Below, one piece after another: positions 1 through 5,547 of a stretch of 5,547 nt of DNA (position 1 is the first letter of the stretch; the number at the start of each line of letters is the position of its first letter). The notes under the pieces were generated by a model. The model was not told where the DNA came from, did no database searches, and was given only the letters and a program-made list of their open reading frames with translations. Both the position numbers and the translations under genes were made by a program. The stretch comes from Solirubrobacterales bacterium (GTDB lineage Bacteria > Actinomycetota > Thermoleophilia > Solirubrobacterales > Solirubrobacteraceae). The stretch spans positions 1 to 5,547 of the forward strand of contig PMKB01000204.1 of NCBI GenBank assembly GCA_003157595.1, written 5' to 3'.

Positions 1-2606
1 TCGCGCAGCTCCTCCTGGCCGAGCAGCTCGCGCAGCAGCTCACGGTCGAGCGAGAGCGCGGCGGCACGGCGCTCCGCGTTCGGCGCGTCCCCCTCGTACA
101 TGTAGGTGGCGACGTAGTCGAACAGCAGCGAGGAGGCAAACGGCGAGGCGGTCGGCGTCTCGACCTCAACGAGCGAGATCTCGCGTCGCGCGAGTGAGCG
201 CAGCAGCCATTCGAGCCCGGCCAGGTCGAGCACGTCGCGCAGGCACTCGCGGTAGGTCTCGAGGATGATCGGGAAATCGGGGTAGCGGCGCGCCACTTCG
301 AGCAGCGTCTGCGCCTTCAGGCGCTGCTGCCACAGCGGCGTGCGCCGCCCGGGATAGGCGCGCGGGATCAGCAGCGCCCGGGCGGCGTTCTCGCGAAAGC
401 GCGCGCCGAACAGCGCCGAGGACCCCAGCTCGCCGACGACCAGCTCCTCGAGCTCCTCCGGCTCCGGCAGGACCAGCTCGGCGCCAGGCGGCTCGTCGGT
501 GTCGGGGAGGTGGATGATGATGCCGTCGTCGGACCAGATCGCGTCGGATTCGAGCCCGTAGCGCTCGCGGATCCGCGCCGCGAGCGCGAGGCCCCACGCC
601 GCGTGGATGCGACCACCGTAGGGCGAGAGCACGCACAGCCGCCAGTCGCCGATCTCGTCGCGGAAGCGTTCGATCACGATCGTGCGGTCGGACGGGATCA
701 CGCCCGTCGCCGCCTGCTGCTCACCGAGGAAGTCGAGCAGGTTGCGCGCGGCCAGCGGGTCGAGGTCGTAGTCGCGCTCGAGCACCTCCGCGGGTTGCCC
801 GACCGCCCAGCGGGCGAACGCACCGATCGCCTCGCCGAGCTCCTTCGGGCGCCCGACCGAGTCCCCGCGCCAAAACGGCACGGCCCCCGGCGCTCCGGGA
901 GCCGGCGTCACGATCACGCGGTCGCGGCCGATCTCCTCGATCCGCCAGGCCGTCGCGCCCAACAGGAAGGCCTGCCCGGGGCGCGCCTCGTAGACCATCT
1001 CCTCATCCAGCTCACCGACCCGCCGCCCGTCCGGCAGCGTCACCGCGAACAGACCCCGGTCGGGGATCGTTCCGGCGTTGACCACGGCGAGCTTCTGCGC
1101 CCCCTTGCGGGCGCGGATGGTGCCGGCGAGGCGATCCCAGCTGATCCGCGGACGCAGCTCGCCGAACTCGCTCGACGGGTAGCGGCCGTCGAGCATGTCG
1201 AGCACGTTCTCGAGCAGCTCGCGACGCAGCTCACTGTAGGAGTAGGTGCGCGTCACCAGCGCGAACAGCTCATCTACCGACACGCTCTCGGCACTGGAAG
1301 CGATCGCAACGATCTGCTGCGCGAGCACATCCAGCGCGTTGCGCGGCACGACCGTCGGCTCGATCCGGCCCTCGCGCATCGAGCGCACGACGACCGCGCA
1401 TTCGAGCAGGTCGGCGCGGAACTTGGGGAAGATCCGGCCCTTGCTGGTGGCCCCGACGCCGTGCCCGGAGCGGCCGATGCGCTGCAGCCCGCGCGCCACC
1501 GACTTCGGCGACTCGACCTGGATCACGAGGTCGACGGCGCCCATGTCGATGCCGAGTTCGAGCGAGGAGGTCGCCACCAGGCACGGCAGCTCGCCCGCCT
1601 TCAACAGCTCCTCGATCGCCGTGCGCTCCTCGCGCGCGAGCGAGCCATGGTGCGCGCGGGCGATCTCCGCAGGGGCGGCCTCGCCGGGTGCCGGCGCATC
1701 GCCGTCTGCGGCGGCCAGCTCGTTCAGGCGCAGCGCGAGGCGCTCCGCCGCGCGCCGGCTGTTGACGAACACGATCGTCGAGCGGTGCGTGCGCACCAGA
1801 TCCAGCAGCTGTGGATAGATCGCCGGCCAGATCGAGCGTCGCGTGGCCTCACCGCCGATGACCGGCTCGAGCGGGTCGCGCTGTGCACCCTGATCGGGCT
1901 CGACCATCGACTCAACCGGGACGCGGATCTCGAGATCCAGCGGGCGCGTGGCGCCGACGTCGATGATCGTCGCCCGGCGCGTCGGGCCGACCATGAAGCG
2001 CGCGACCTCCGCGAGCGGGCGCTGTGTCGCGGAGAGCCCGATGCGCTGGAGGCTGCGCCCGTCGAGCTGCGCCTCGAGGCGCTCGATCGTCAGCGCGAGG
2101 TGGGCACCGCGCTTGGTGGCGGCGACAGCGTGGATCTCGTCGAGGATCACGGCCGCCACGCCGGTGAGGATCTCGCGGGCCTGCGAGGTCAGCATCAGAT
2201 ACAGCGACTCCGGCGTCGTGATCAGGATGTCCGGGGGGTGGCGCAGCATCGCGGCACGCTCGCGCGCCGGCGTGTCGCCGGTCCTGATCGCCACACGCAC
2301 CTGATCGCCGAGCCCCAGGCCGCGCAGCGGCGCCCGCAGGTTTCGCTCCACGTCGTAGGAGAGCGCCTTGAGCGGGGAGACGTAGAGCAGTCGCGTGCGG
2401 TGCTCGTCCGTGGCGCCGGCGGCGACGAAGCGATCGAGACCCCAGAGGAACGCGGCCAGCGTCTTGCCAGAGCCGGTCGGCGCGCTGATCAGGACGTTCT
2501 CGCCGGTTGCGATCGCGGGCCAGGCCTGCACCTGCGCGGGCGTCGGCTCCGCGAAGGCGTTCGCGAACCAGTCGCGCACGAGTGGGGTGAAGGCGCTCAG
2601 CGGCAC
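1..2606 (-). CDS. lhr: Lhr-type ATP-dependent DNA helicase (3' end beyond left edge)
   Basis: Lhr is a superfamily 2 helicase, an ATP-driven 3'-to-5' ssDNA translocase in DNA repair. This frame is open for 868 codons and runs off the left edge. Motifs seen, in order: Q-like TPAQVQAW (22-29), Walker A APTGSGKT (42-49), SPLKAL (77-82), TTPESL (130-135), DEIH (156-159), SAT (192-194), VFVNSRR (279-285), ATSSLELGIDMG (345-356) and QRIGRSGH (375-382). The Lhr-specific second half follows: SWDRLAG near 489-495, DEIGDWRLCVLSPYGG near 650-665, and FDYVATYMYEGDAPNAERR from 829. An Ala/Pro/acidic stretch at 300-314 looks like a loop. The core is therefore nearly complete; whether the long C-terminal domain of full-length (about 1500-residue) Lhr follows cannot be seen. 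The GTG start at 2606 lies five codons after an in-frame TAA (2621-2619), with no other start between and no clear Shine-Dalgarno. The second residues P-L-S lead straight into the family N-terminus. No frameshift was found. Confidence 0.95.
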   Translation of the reverse strand, partial: MPLSAFTPLVRDWFANAFAEPTPAQVQAWPAIATGENVLISAPTGSGKTLAAFLWGLDRFVAAGATDEHRTRLLYVSPLKALSYDVERNLRAPLRGLGLGDQVRVAIRTGDTPARERAAMLRHPPDILITTPESLYLMLTSQAREILTGVAAVILDEIHAVAATKRGAHLALTIERLEAQLDGRSLQRIGLSATQRPLAEVARFMVGPTRRATIIDVGATRPLDLEIRVPVESMVEPDQGAQRDPLEPVIGGEATRRSIWPAIYPQLLDLVRTHRSTIVFVNSRRAAERLALRLNELAAADGDAPAPGEAAPAEIARAHHGSLAREERTAIEELLKAGELPCLVATSSLELGIDMGAVDLVIQVESPKSVARGLQRIGRSGHGVGATSKGRIFPKFRADLLECAVVVRSMREGRIEPTVVPRNALDVLAQQIVAIASSAESVSVDELFALVTRTYSYSELRRELLENVLDMLDGRYPSSEFGELRPRISWDRLAGTIRARKGAQKLAVVNAGTIPDRGLFAVTLPDGRRVGELDEEMVYEARPGQAFLLGATAWRIEEIGRDRVIVTPAPGAPGAVPFWRGDSVGRPKELGEAIGAFARWAVGQPAEVLERDYDLDPLAARNLLDFLGEQQAATGVIPSDRTIVIERFRDEIGDWRLCVLSPYGGRIHAAWGLALAARIRERYGLESDAIWSDDGIIIHLPDTDEPPGAELVLPEPEELEELVVGELGSSALFGARFRENAARALLIPRAYPGRRTPLWQQRLKAQTLLEVARRYPDFPIILETYRECLRDVLDLAGLEWLLRSLARREISLVEVETPTASPFASSLLFDYVATYMYEGDAPNAERRAAALSLDRELLRELLGQEELR

Positions 2607-2675
2607 GGACGCCCGACGTTAGCGCGCTTCGCGGCTGGGGTGCACGATCCTGTGCCGCAAGGCGGGCGGAGCGCT

Positions 2676-2690
2676 GCGCGGAGTCCGCGC
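2676..2690 (-). terminator. small GC hairpin between the membrane-protein gene and lhr
   Basis: The 94-base gap between the membrane-protein stop (2701) and the lhr start (2606) contains a perfect 6-bp stem, GCGCGG/CCGCGC, around a 3-base loop. It lies 11 bases past the stop codon on the minus strand. There is no U-tract, so it is not a convincing intrinsic terminator. It could be an attenuating or 3'-protecting hairpin, or chance in GC-rich sequence. I see no clear promoter boxes in the rest of the gap, so whether lhr has its own promoter is open. Confidence 0.25.
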
Positions 2691-2700
2691 GAGGCGCTCG

Positions 2701-3717
2701 CTAGCAGCCGAGCTGCGACAGCGTCTTGGCGGCCGACCCCACGAGCTCGCTCGTCATGTCCGTCACCGTGGTTGCGGGCGGGGCCGCGACCGACGGCTGG
2801 GGGCCGTAATCGAAGTAGTCCATCGTGGTCGTCGTCTGCACCGGGCCCGACTTGCTGCAAATCGGTCGCGGCGACAGCTCTAGCTGGCGCACGCGGCTGT
2901 GCGCGTCAACCCAGGCGTCGACCGGGAACTGCGTGGAGCCGGTGAGGCGCAGGAGCTCGTTCGCGTTCTGCTGCGCGGCGGCGTGCAGGGACGGGGCCAC
3001 GTCGTTGGCGTAGCGCTCCAGGTCGGCCAGCGCGTGGTAGTGCGTCGTGACAACGCCATCGATCGTGGCCTGGCCGACGTTGGCCACCGCCCCCGCCTCG
3101 CGCAGGAAGTCAAGCGCCTGGGATGGATCGGCGCCTCCCCCGATTGAGGTGACGCCGAGCGCGTGCTCATAGTCCGCGAGGTCGACCTTGACCCACGGCG
3201 TGGGGGCGGTCGGCAGCTGGATGTAGATGTCGGGCCCGACGAACAGCTCCTTGAAGGCCTGGCCGCCGGCGACGACGTCCATCGAGCCCGTCGTCGCGGG
3301 ACGCTCGTCGATGGCGCCGCTGGCGGTCGTCTCGAGGTTGCGACCGCCACCGCTCGCGTCGATCTGGAGCGTGAAGCGGAAACCCGGCTCGCTCGTCGTC
3401 ACGTCGGCGGCCAACGACACAGGTGTGGAGGGCAGGGCGCGGCCAACGAGACCCCCGCCACCGCCACCACCCAGCACGAGCGCGGCTATCGCCGCGCTCG
3501 CGACCACGCCGGCAGCGCAGCCGGCCGAGCGCAGACGCGTTCGCCGGCGTGCTGCCTGCGCGGCCAGCGCCGCCAAGACCGCCGGATCCGCAGCGGGGGT
3601 GCCCGCCCAATCGAACGGATCCGGCCCGCTTTCGAGTGCCATCGCAGACCATCGGCCGAACGCCGCGCCCGCTTGACGAGCGTCCACGACATTCGACCAA
3701 ATGCGCCGCCGGCTCAA
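2701..3717 (-). CDS. Membrane-anchored extracytoplasmic protein, LppX/LprG-like
   Basis: The predicted 338-residue protein has a cytoplasmic N-terminus rich in Ala/Arg (RRRTRLR at 58-63, positive-inside), one hydrophobic segment at about 65-82, seven glycines at 83-89, and a roughly 250-residue outer domain. The outer domain shows patterns common in LppX/LprAFG-type and LolA-like actinobacterial lipoproteins: DIYIQLP followed by WVKVDL, then VGQATIDGVVTTHYHALADLE and AWVDAHSRVRQLEL. The Cys at 67 is not in a lipobox, so a transmembrane anchor is more likely than lipidation. Cys287 and the final residue Cys338 could form a disulfide. By analogy the domain could bind a hydrophobic ligand; that is inference. 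The start is uncertain: TTG at 3717 overlaps the udgB stop as TTGA, GTG at 3687 and ATG at 3642 (313 residues, beginning MALESGPDPFDW) are alternatives, and none has a visible Shine-Dalgarno. The family call is tentative. Confidence 0.75.
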   Translation of the reverse strand: MSRRRIWSNVVDARQAGAAFGRWSAMALESGPDPFDWAGTPAADPAVLAALAAQAARRRTRLRSAGCAAGVVASAAIAALVLGGGGGGGLVGRALPSTPVSLAADVTTSEPGFRFTLQIDASGGGRNLETTASGAIDERPATTGSMDVVAGGQAFKELFVGPDIYIQLPTAPTPWVKVDLADYEHALGVTSIGGGADPSQALDFLREAGAVANVGQATIDGVVTTHYHALADLERYANDVAPSLHAAAQQNANELLRLTGSTQFPVDAWVDAHSRVRQLELSPRPICSKSGPVQTTTTMDYFDYGPQPSVAAPPATTVTDMTSELVGSAAKTLSQLGC

Positions 3718-4436
3718 GCGGCAAGCGCGAGCGCGCGCGCCAGGACCGCATCGAACATCGGCTCGGTGAGCCGACCGGTGAAGGTGTTCTGCTGGCTGAC
3801 GTGAAAGCTCGCAAGCAGGGCCGGGCCGCGGTCGCTGCCCAGACCGTCCAGGGTGAGCAGCTCGGCGCAGTGGGCAAAACGCCGCCGGGAGCCCGGCTCG
3901 CGAGCACCGAGGCGAAGCGCCGCGTCCCAGGCGAAGGCTCCCAGGCAGAGGATCACACGCAGGTTGGGCAGCAGCACCAGCTCGCGCCGGGCGAACGCCA
4001 GACAGGCGTCACGCTCGCCCGACGTCGGACGGTTGGCCGGCGGGGCGCAGCGAACGGCAGCGGTGACCCAGACGTCGTGCAGCCGAAGGCCGTCGTCGCG
4101 CGATTGCGAGGTCGGCTGGTTGGCGAGACCAGCGCGCCAAAGCGCCGCGAACAGGAAGTCGCCGGAGCGGTCGCCGGTGAAGACGCGGCCGGTACGGTTT
4201 GCGCCGTGGGCGCCGGGCGCGAGGCCGAGGATCGCGATCCGCGCGCCGGCGTCGCCGAAGCCGGCGATCGGGCGCCCCCAGTAGGTCTCCGCGGAGTAGG
4301 CGGCGCGCTTCTCGCGCGCAACCTGCTCGCGCCACGACACGAGCCGCGGGCAGCGACGGCAGGACTCGATCTCGCCGGCGAGCGCGGCGAGCCCTCCGTC
4401 GCGTAGGCTCTGCGCCATCTGGTCGCGCGTCGTCAT
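3714..4436 (-). CDS. udgB: Family 5 uracil-DNA glycosylase (UDGb)
   Basis: UDGb enzymes remove uracil, and in studied members hypoxanthine and some other damaged bases, from double-stranded DNA to start base excision repair. The 240-residue protein shows the four iron-sulfur cluster cysteines as C26-x2-C29 and C130-x14-C145. Motif 1 is GLAPGAHGANRTGR at 71-84 followed by FTGDRSGD, with Ala where other UDG families carry a polar catalytic residue; this is the family 5 signature. Motif 2 is HVSQQNTFTGRLT at 212-224. RPTSGERDAC around 136-145 and TYWGRPIAGFG near 51-61 also fit. The frame is open upstream, with ATGs at 4517 and 4463. I chose ATG 4436 because AGGTG sits 9 bases before it and because it leaves the 25 residues before the first Cys expected for the family. 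The stop overlaps the downstream TTG (TTGA). The gene is divergent from the lipoprotein gene, with almost no space between them. Confidence 0.93.
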   Translation of the reverse strand: MTTRDQMAQSLRDGGLAALAGEIESCRRCPRLVSWREQVAREKRAAYSAETYWGRPIAGFGDAGARIAILGLAPGAHGANRTGRVFTGDRSGDFLFAALWRAGLANQPTSQSRDDGLRLHDVWVTAAVRCAPPANRPTSGERDACLAFARRELVLLPNLRVILCLGAFAWDAALRLGAREPGSRRRFAHCAELLTLDGLGSDRGPALLASFHVSQQNTFTGRLTEPMFDAVLARALALAA

Positions 4437-4445
4437 CGTCGGTAG

Positions 4446-4450
4446 CACCT
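4446..4450 (-). promoter_or_regulatory. Ribosome binding site of udgB
   Basis: The minus strand reads AGGTG here, 9 bases before the ATG at 4436. It decides the udgB start: the upstream ATGs at 4463 and 4517 would put it inside the coding region. The same bases lie in the in-frame hydrophobic extension of the divergent plus-strand lipoprotein gene. Confidence 0.6.
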
Positions 4451-4461
4451 GTCTAGCAGTC

Positions 4462-4839
4462 ATGCTCGGCGGCTGCTCGCTGACGCCCACCAGCAGCTCG
4501 AACTCGAGCGGCTTCACGGGTCAGAAGGCGGCCGTCGCCACCACCCTGAACCTGCTGGCGAGCGATTCCAGTTCGGGCAAGGGCCTCGACATCTGCGAGC
4601 ACGTCCTCGGAAGCGCGGTGCGCAGCGTGCTCAACAAGTCCGGCAGCTGCCAGACGAAGATCGACAACCAGCTCAAGACGGTCGACGACTTCACGCTGAC
4701 GGTCGAGTCCATCAAGCTGGCCGGCTCCGTCGCGACGGCGCGCGTTCAGACCGAGGACAACGGCAAGAAGGTGATTCAGACCGTGTCGCTGGCGCACGAG
4801 AAGGCCGGCTGGCGGATCACTTCGGCCTCGTCGGTCTGA
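4462..4839 (+). CDS. Small lipoprotein, DUF4878/NTF2-like (start uncertain)
   Basis: The gene encodes 125 residues from its only standard start, ATG 4462. The protein begins MLGGCSLTPTSSSNSSG: a lipobox (LGGC, Cys5) followed by a Ser/Thr-rich linker, but without the hydrophobic stretch a signal peptide needs. The body resembles small actinobacterial NTF2-like lipoproteins (DUF4878 type): Cys45 and Cys63, likely a disulfide pair (ICEHVLGSAV and SGSCQTKI), then VESIKLAGSVATARV and a final strand with AGWRITSAS. Function is unknown; the likely site is the outer face of the membrane. Reading upstream in frame gives WSRVVIVGSTCLAVMLGGC, an excellent lipoprotein signal peptide, but there is no ATG, GTG or TTG between the in-frame stop at 4297-4299 and 4462. 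An ATC at 4417, with a weak TAGG 9 bases before it, is the best-placed nonstandard start. ATG 4462 has no Shine-Dalgarno. The gene is divergent from udgB and convergent with rmlB. Confidence 0.75.
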   Translation: MLGGCSLTPTSSSNSSGFTGQKAAVATTLNLLASDSSSGKGLDICEHVLGSAVRSVLNKSGSCQTKIDNQLKTVDDFTLTVESIKLAGSVATARVQTEDNGKKVIQTVSLAHEKAGWRITSASSV

Positions 4840-4840
4840 T

Positions 4841-4868
4841 CGCGGCATCGCGGGACAGGCGGCCCGCC
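4841..4868. terminator. Weak hairpins in the convergent intergenic gap
   Basis: The 57-base gap between the converging lipoprotein and rmlB stops holds two short inverted repeats: CGCG-gcat-CGCG (4841-4852) and GGCG-gcc-CGCC (4858-4868). The position suits a shared terminator, but the stems are only 4 bp and no T-tract follows on either strand. This is weak support. Confidence 0.2.
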
Positions 4869-4896
4869 GGACGCGGACGGTGCGAGCCTGAGCGCG

Positions 4897-5547
4897 TCAG
4901 CTCTCGGGCGTATCCAGCGAGAGGCCGTACTGGCGCCGGTAGTAGTCGCGATAGGCGCCGCTACGGATCGGCTCCCACCACCAGGCGTTGTCGCGATACC
5001 ACTGGACGGTCCGCTCGATCCCGACGTCAAAGCGCATCGCCGCCGACCAGCCGAGCGCCCGGACCTTTTCGGATGAGAGCGAGTAGCGGCGGTCGTGGCC
5101 GGGACGGTCGCTGACGTACTCGATCAGCGATTCGTCGCGGCCGCACAGTTCGAGGATGCGCCTTACAACCTCGATGTTGGGGCACTCGTCCGGTCCGCCG
5201 ACGTTGTAGGCCTCGCCCGGGGTGCCGTGCTCGAGGACCTGGCCGATCGCGCTTGCGAAGTCCTCCACGAACAGCCAGTTGCGCACGTTCAGGCCGTCGC
5301 CGTAGACCGGCAGCCGGTCGCCCGCGAGCGCGTTCAGGACCATCAGCGGGATCAGCTTCTCGGGGTACTGGTTGGGCCCGTAGTTGTTCGAGCCGCGGCA
5401 GATCAGCGTCTCGGTGCCGAAGGTGTGGTGGTAGGAGGAGACCAGCAGATCCGCGCCGGCCTTGGTCGCGCTGTAGGGAGATGAGGGGTCAAGCGGCGAG
5501 GATTCGGTGAAGGAGCCCTCCTCGATCGAGCCGTAGACCTCGTCGGT
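4897..5547 (-). CDS. rmlB: dTDP-glucose 4,6-dehydratase, partial (5' end beyond right edge)
   Basis: RmlB (RfbB) converts dTDP-glucose to dTDP-4-keto-6-deoxyglucose in the cytoplasm, the second step to dTDP-L-rhamnose and other deoxysugars. The visible 216 residues are the C-terminal part of a family of about 330-350, so the NAD-binding Rossmann start is missing. The fragment opens on TDEVYG, which carries the catalytic Asp-Glu pair, followed by the short-chain dehydrogenase YSATK (Tyr and Lys of YxxxK). Then come RGSNNYGPNQYPEKLIPL, the substrate-binding VYGDGLNVRNWLFVEDFA, the EAYNVGG strand, and a C-terminal segment DRPGHDRRYSL followed by WYRDNAWWWEP. These distinguish RmlB from general UDP-sugar epimerases. 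The frame is open to the edge, and the stop TGA is at 4899-4897. The gene converges on the lipoprotein gene. The rest of a dTDP-sugar or surface-glycan locus may lie to the right. Confidence 0.95.
   Translation of the reverse strand, partial: TDEVYGSIEEGSFTESSPLDPSSPYSATKAGADLLVSSYHHTFGTETLICRGSNNYGPNQYPEKLIPLMVLNALAGDRLPVYGDGLNVRNWLFVEDFASAIGQVLEHGTPGEAYNVGGPDECPNIEVVRRILELCGRDESLIEYVSDRPGHDRRYSLSSEKVRALGWSAAMRFDVGIERTVQWYRDNAWWWEPIRSGAYRDYYRRQYGLSLDTPES

Noticed and set aside
510..2945. An 811-codon plus-strand open frame antisense to lhr
   Set aside because: Over lhr it uses the same triplet boundaries as the helicase codons, so it stays open because TTA, CTA and TCA codons are avoided at high GC. 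Its product is Arg/Asp/His-rich with no recognisable domain, while the minus strand has every helicase motif.
3423..4406. A 327-codon plus-strand open frame
   Set aside because: It lies antisense to udgB and the N-terminal part of the membrane-protein gene, has Arg/Ala/Gly-rich composition, and shows no motif. It is a GC-rich shadow frame.
4437..4517. Longer udgB starting at ATG 4517 or 4463
   Set aside because: The extension would overlap the divergent lipoprotein gene further, has no family support, and would place the AGGTG ribosome binding site inside the coding region.
4453..4848. A 131-codon minus-strand open frame opposite the small lipoprotein gene
   Set aside because: The plus strand has a lipobox, a Cys pair and a DUF4878-like body. 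The minus frame is rich in Arg and Ala with no recognisable motif.
5095..5484. A 129-codon plus-strand open frame at the right end
   Set aside because: It is antisense to rmlB, whose catalytic and substrate-binding motifs are unmistakable on the minus strand.
1..5547. CRISPR array, insertion sequence, tRNA or riboswitch
   Set aside because: I looked for regularly spaced repeats, terminal inverted repeats, transposase motifs and tRNA-like cloverleaf sequence and saw none. Almost all of the window is accounted for by five ordinary genes.

Overview
This is a very GC-rich window with dense coding, a strong preference for G/C at third codon positions, and GTG or TTG starts. Those traits, the gene content (Lhr helicase, family 5 uracil-DNA glycosylase, actinobacterial-type lipoproteins) and the protein style suggest a high-GC actinobacterium, possibly of the Thermoleophilia/Solirubrobacterales type. 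That placement is an inference from composition and protein flavour, not from a marker gene.

Layout from left to right. Positions 2606 to 1 (minus strand) hold most of an Lhr-type superfamily 2 DNA helicase whose 3' end lies beyond the left edge. A 94-base gap (2607-2700) contains one small GC hairpin. Positions 3717-2701 (minus) encode a membrane-anchored extracytoplasmic protein with an LppX/LprG-like look. Positions 4436-3714 (minus) encode a family 5 uracil-DNA glycosylase (UdgB). The UdgB stop overlaps the longest possible start of the membrane protein in a TTGA arrangement, so these two, and perhaps lhr as well, form a minus-strand directon. Positions 4462-4839 (plus) encode a small secreted lipoprotein-like protein, divergent from udgB. 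Positions 5547-4897 (minus) hold the C-terminal two thirds of dTDP-glucose 4,6-dehydratase (RmlB), whose 5' end lies beyond the right edge.

Functionally, the centre links two DNA-repair proteins, a uracil-DNA glycosylase and a repair helicase, with an unrelated envelope protein between them. The right edge starts a nucleotide-sugar gene (dTDP-rhamnose pathway) for surface glycans. I see no mobile element, CRISPR array, tRNA, rRNA or phage gene. The oddest feature is the 5' end of the plus-strand lipoprotein gene. A complete lipoprotein signal peptide can be read in frame upstream of its only ATG, but no ATG, GTG or TTG exists to start it, and that stretch overlaps the start of udgB on the other strand.
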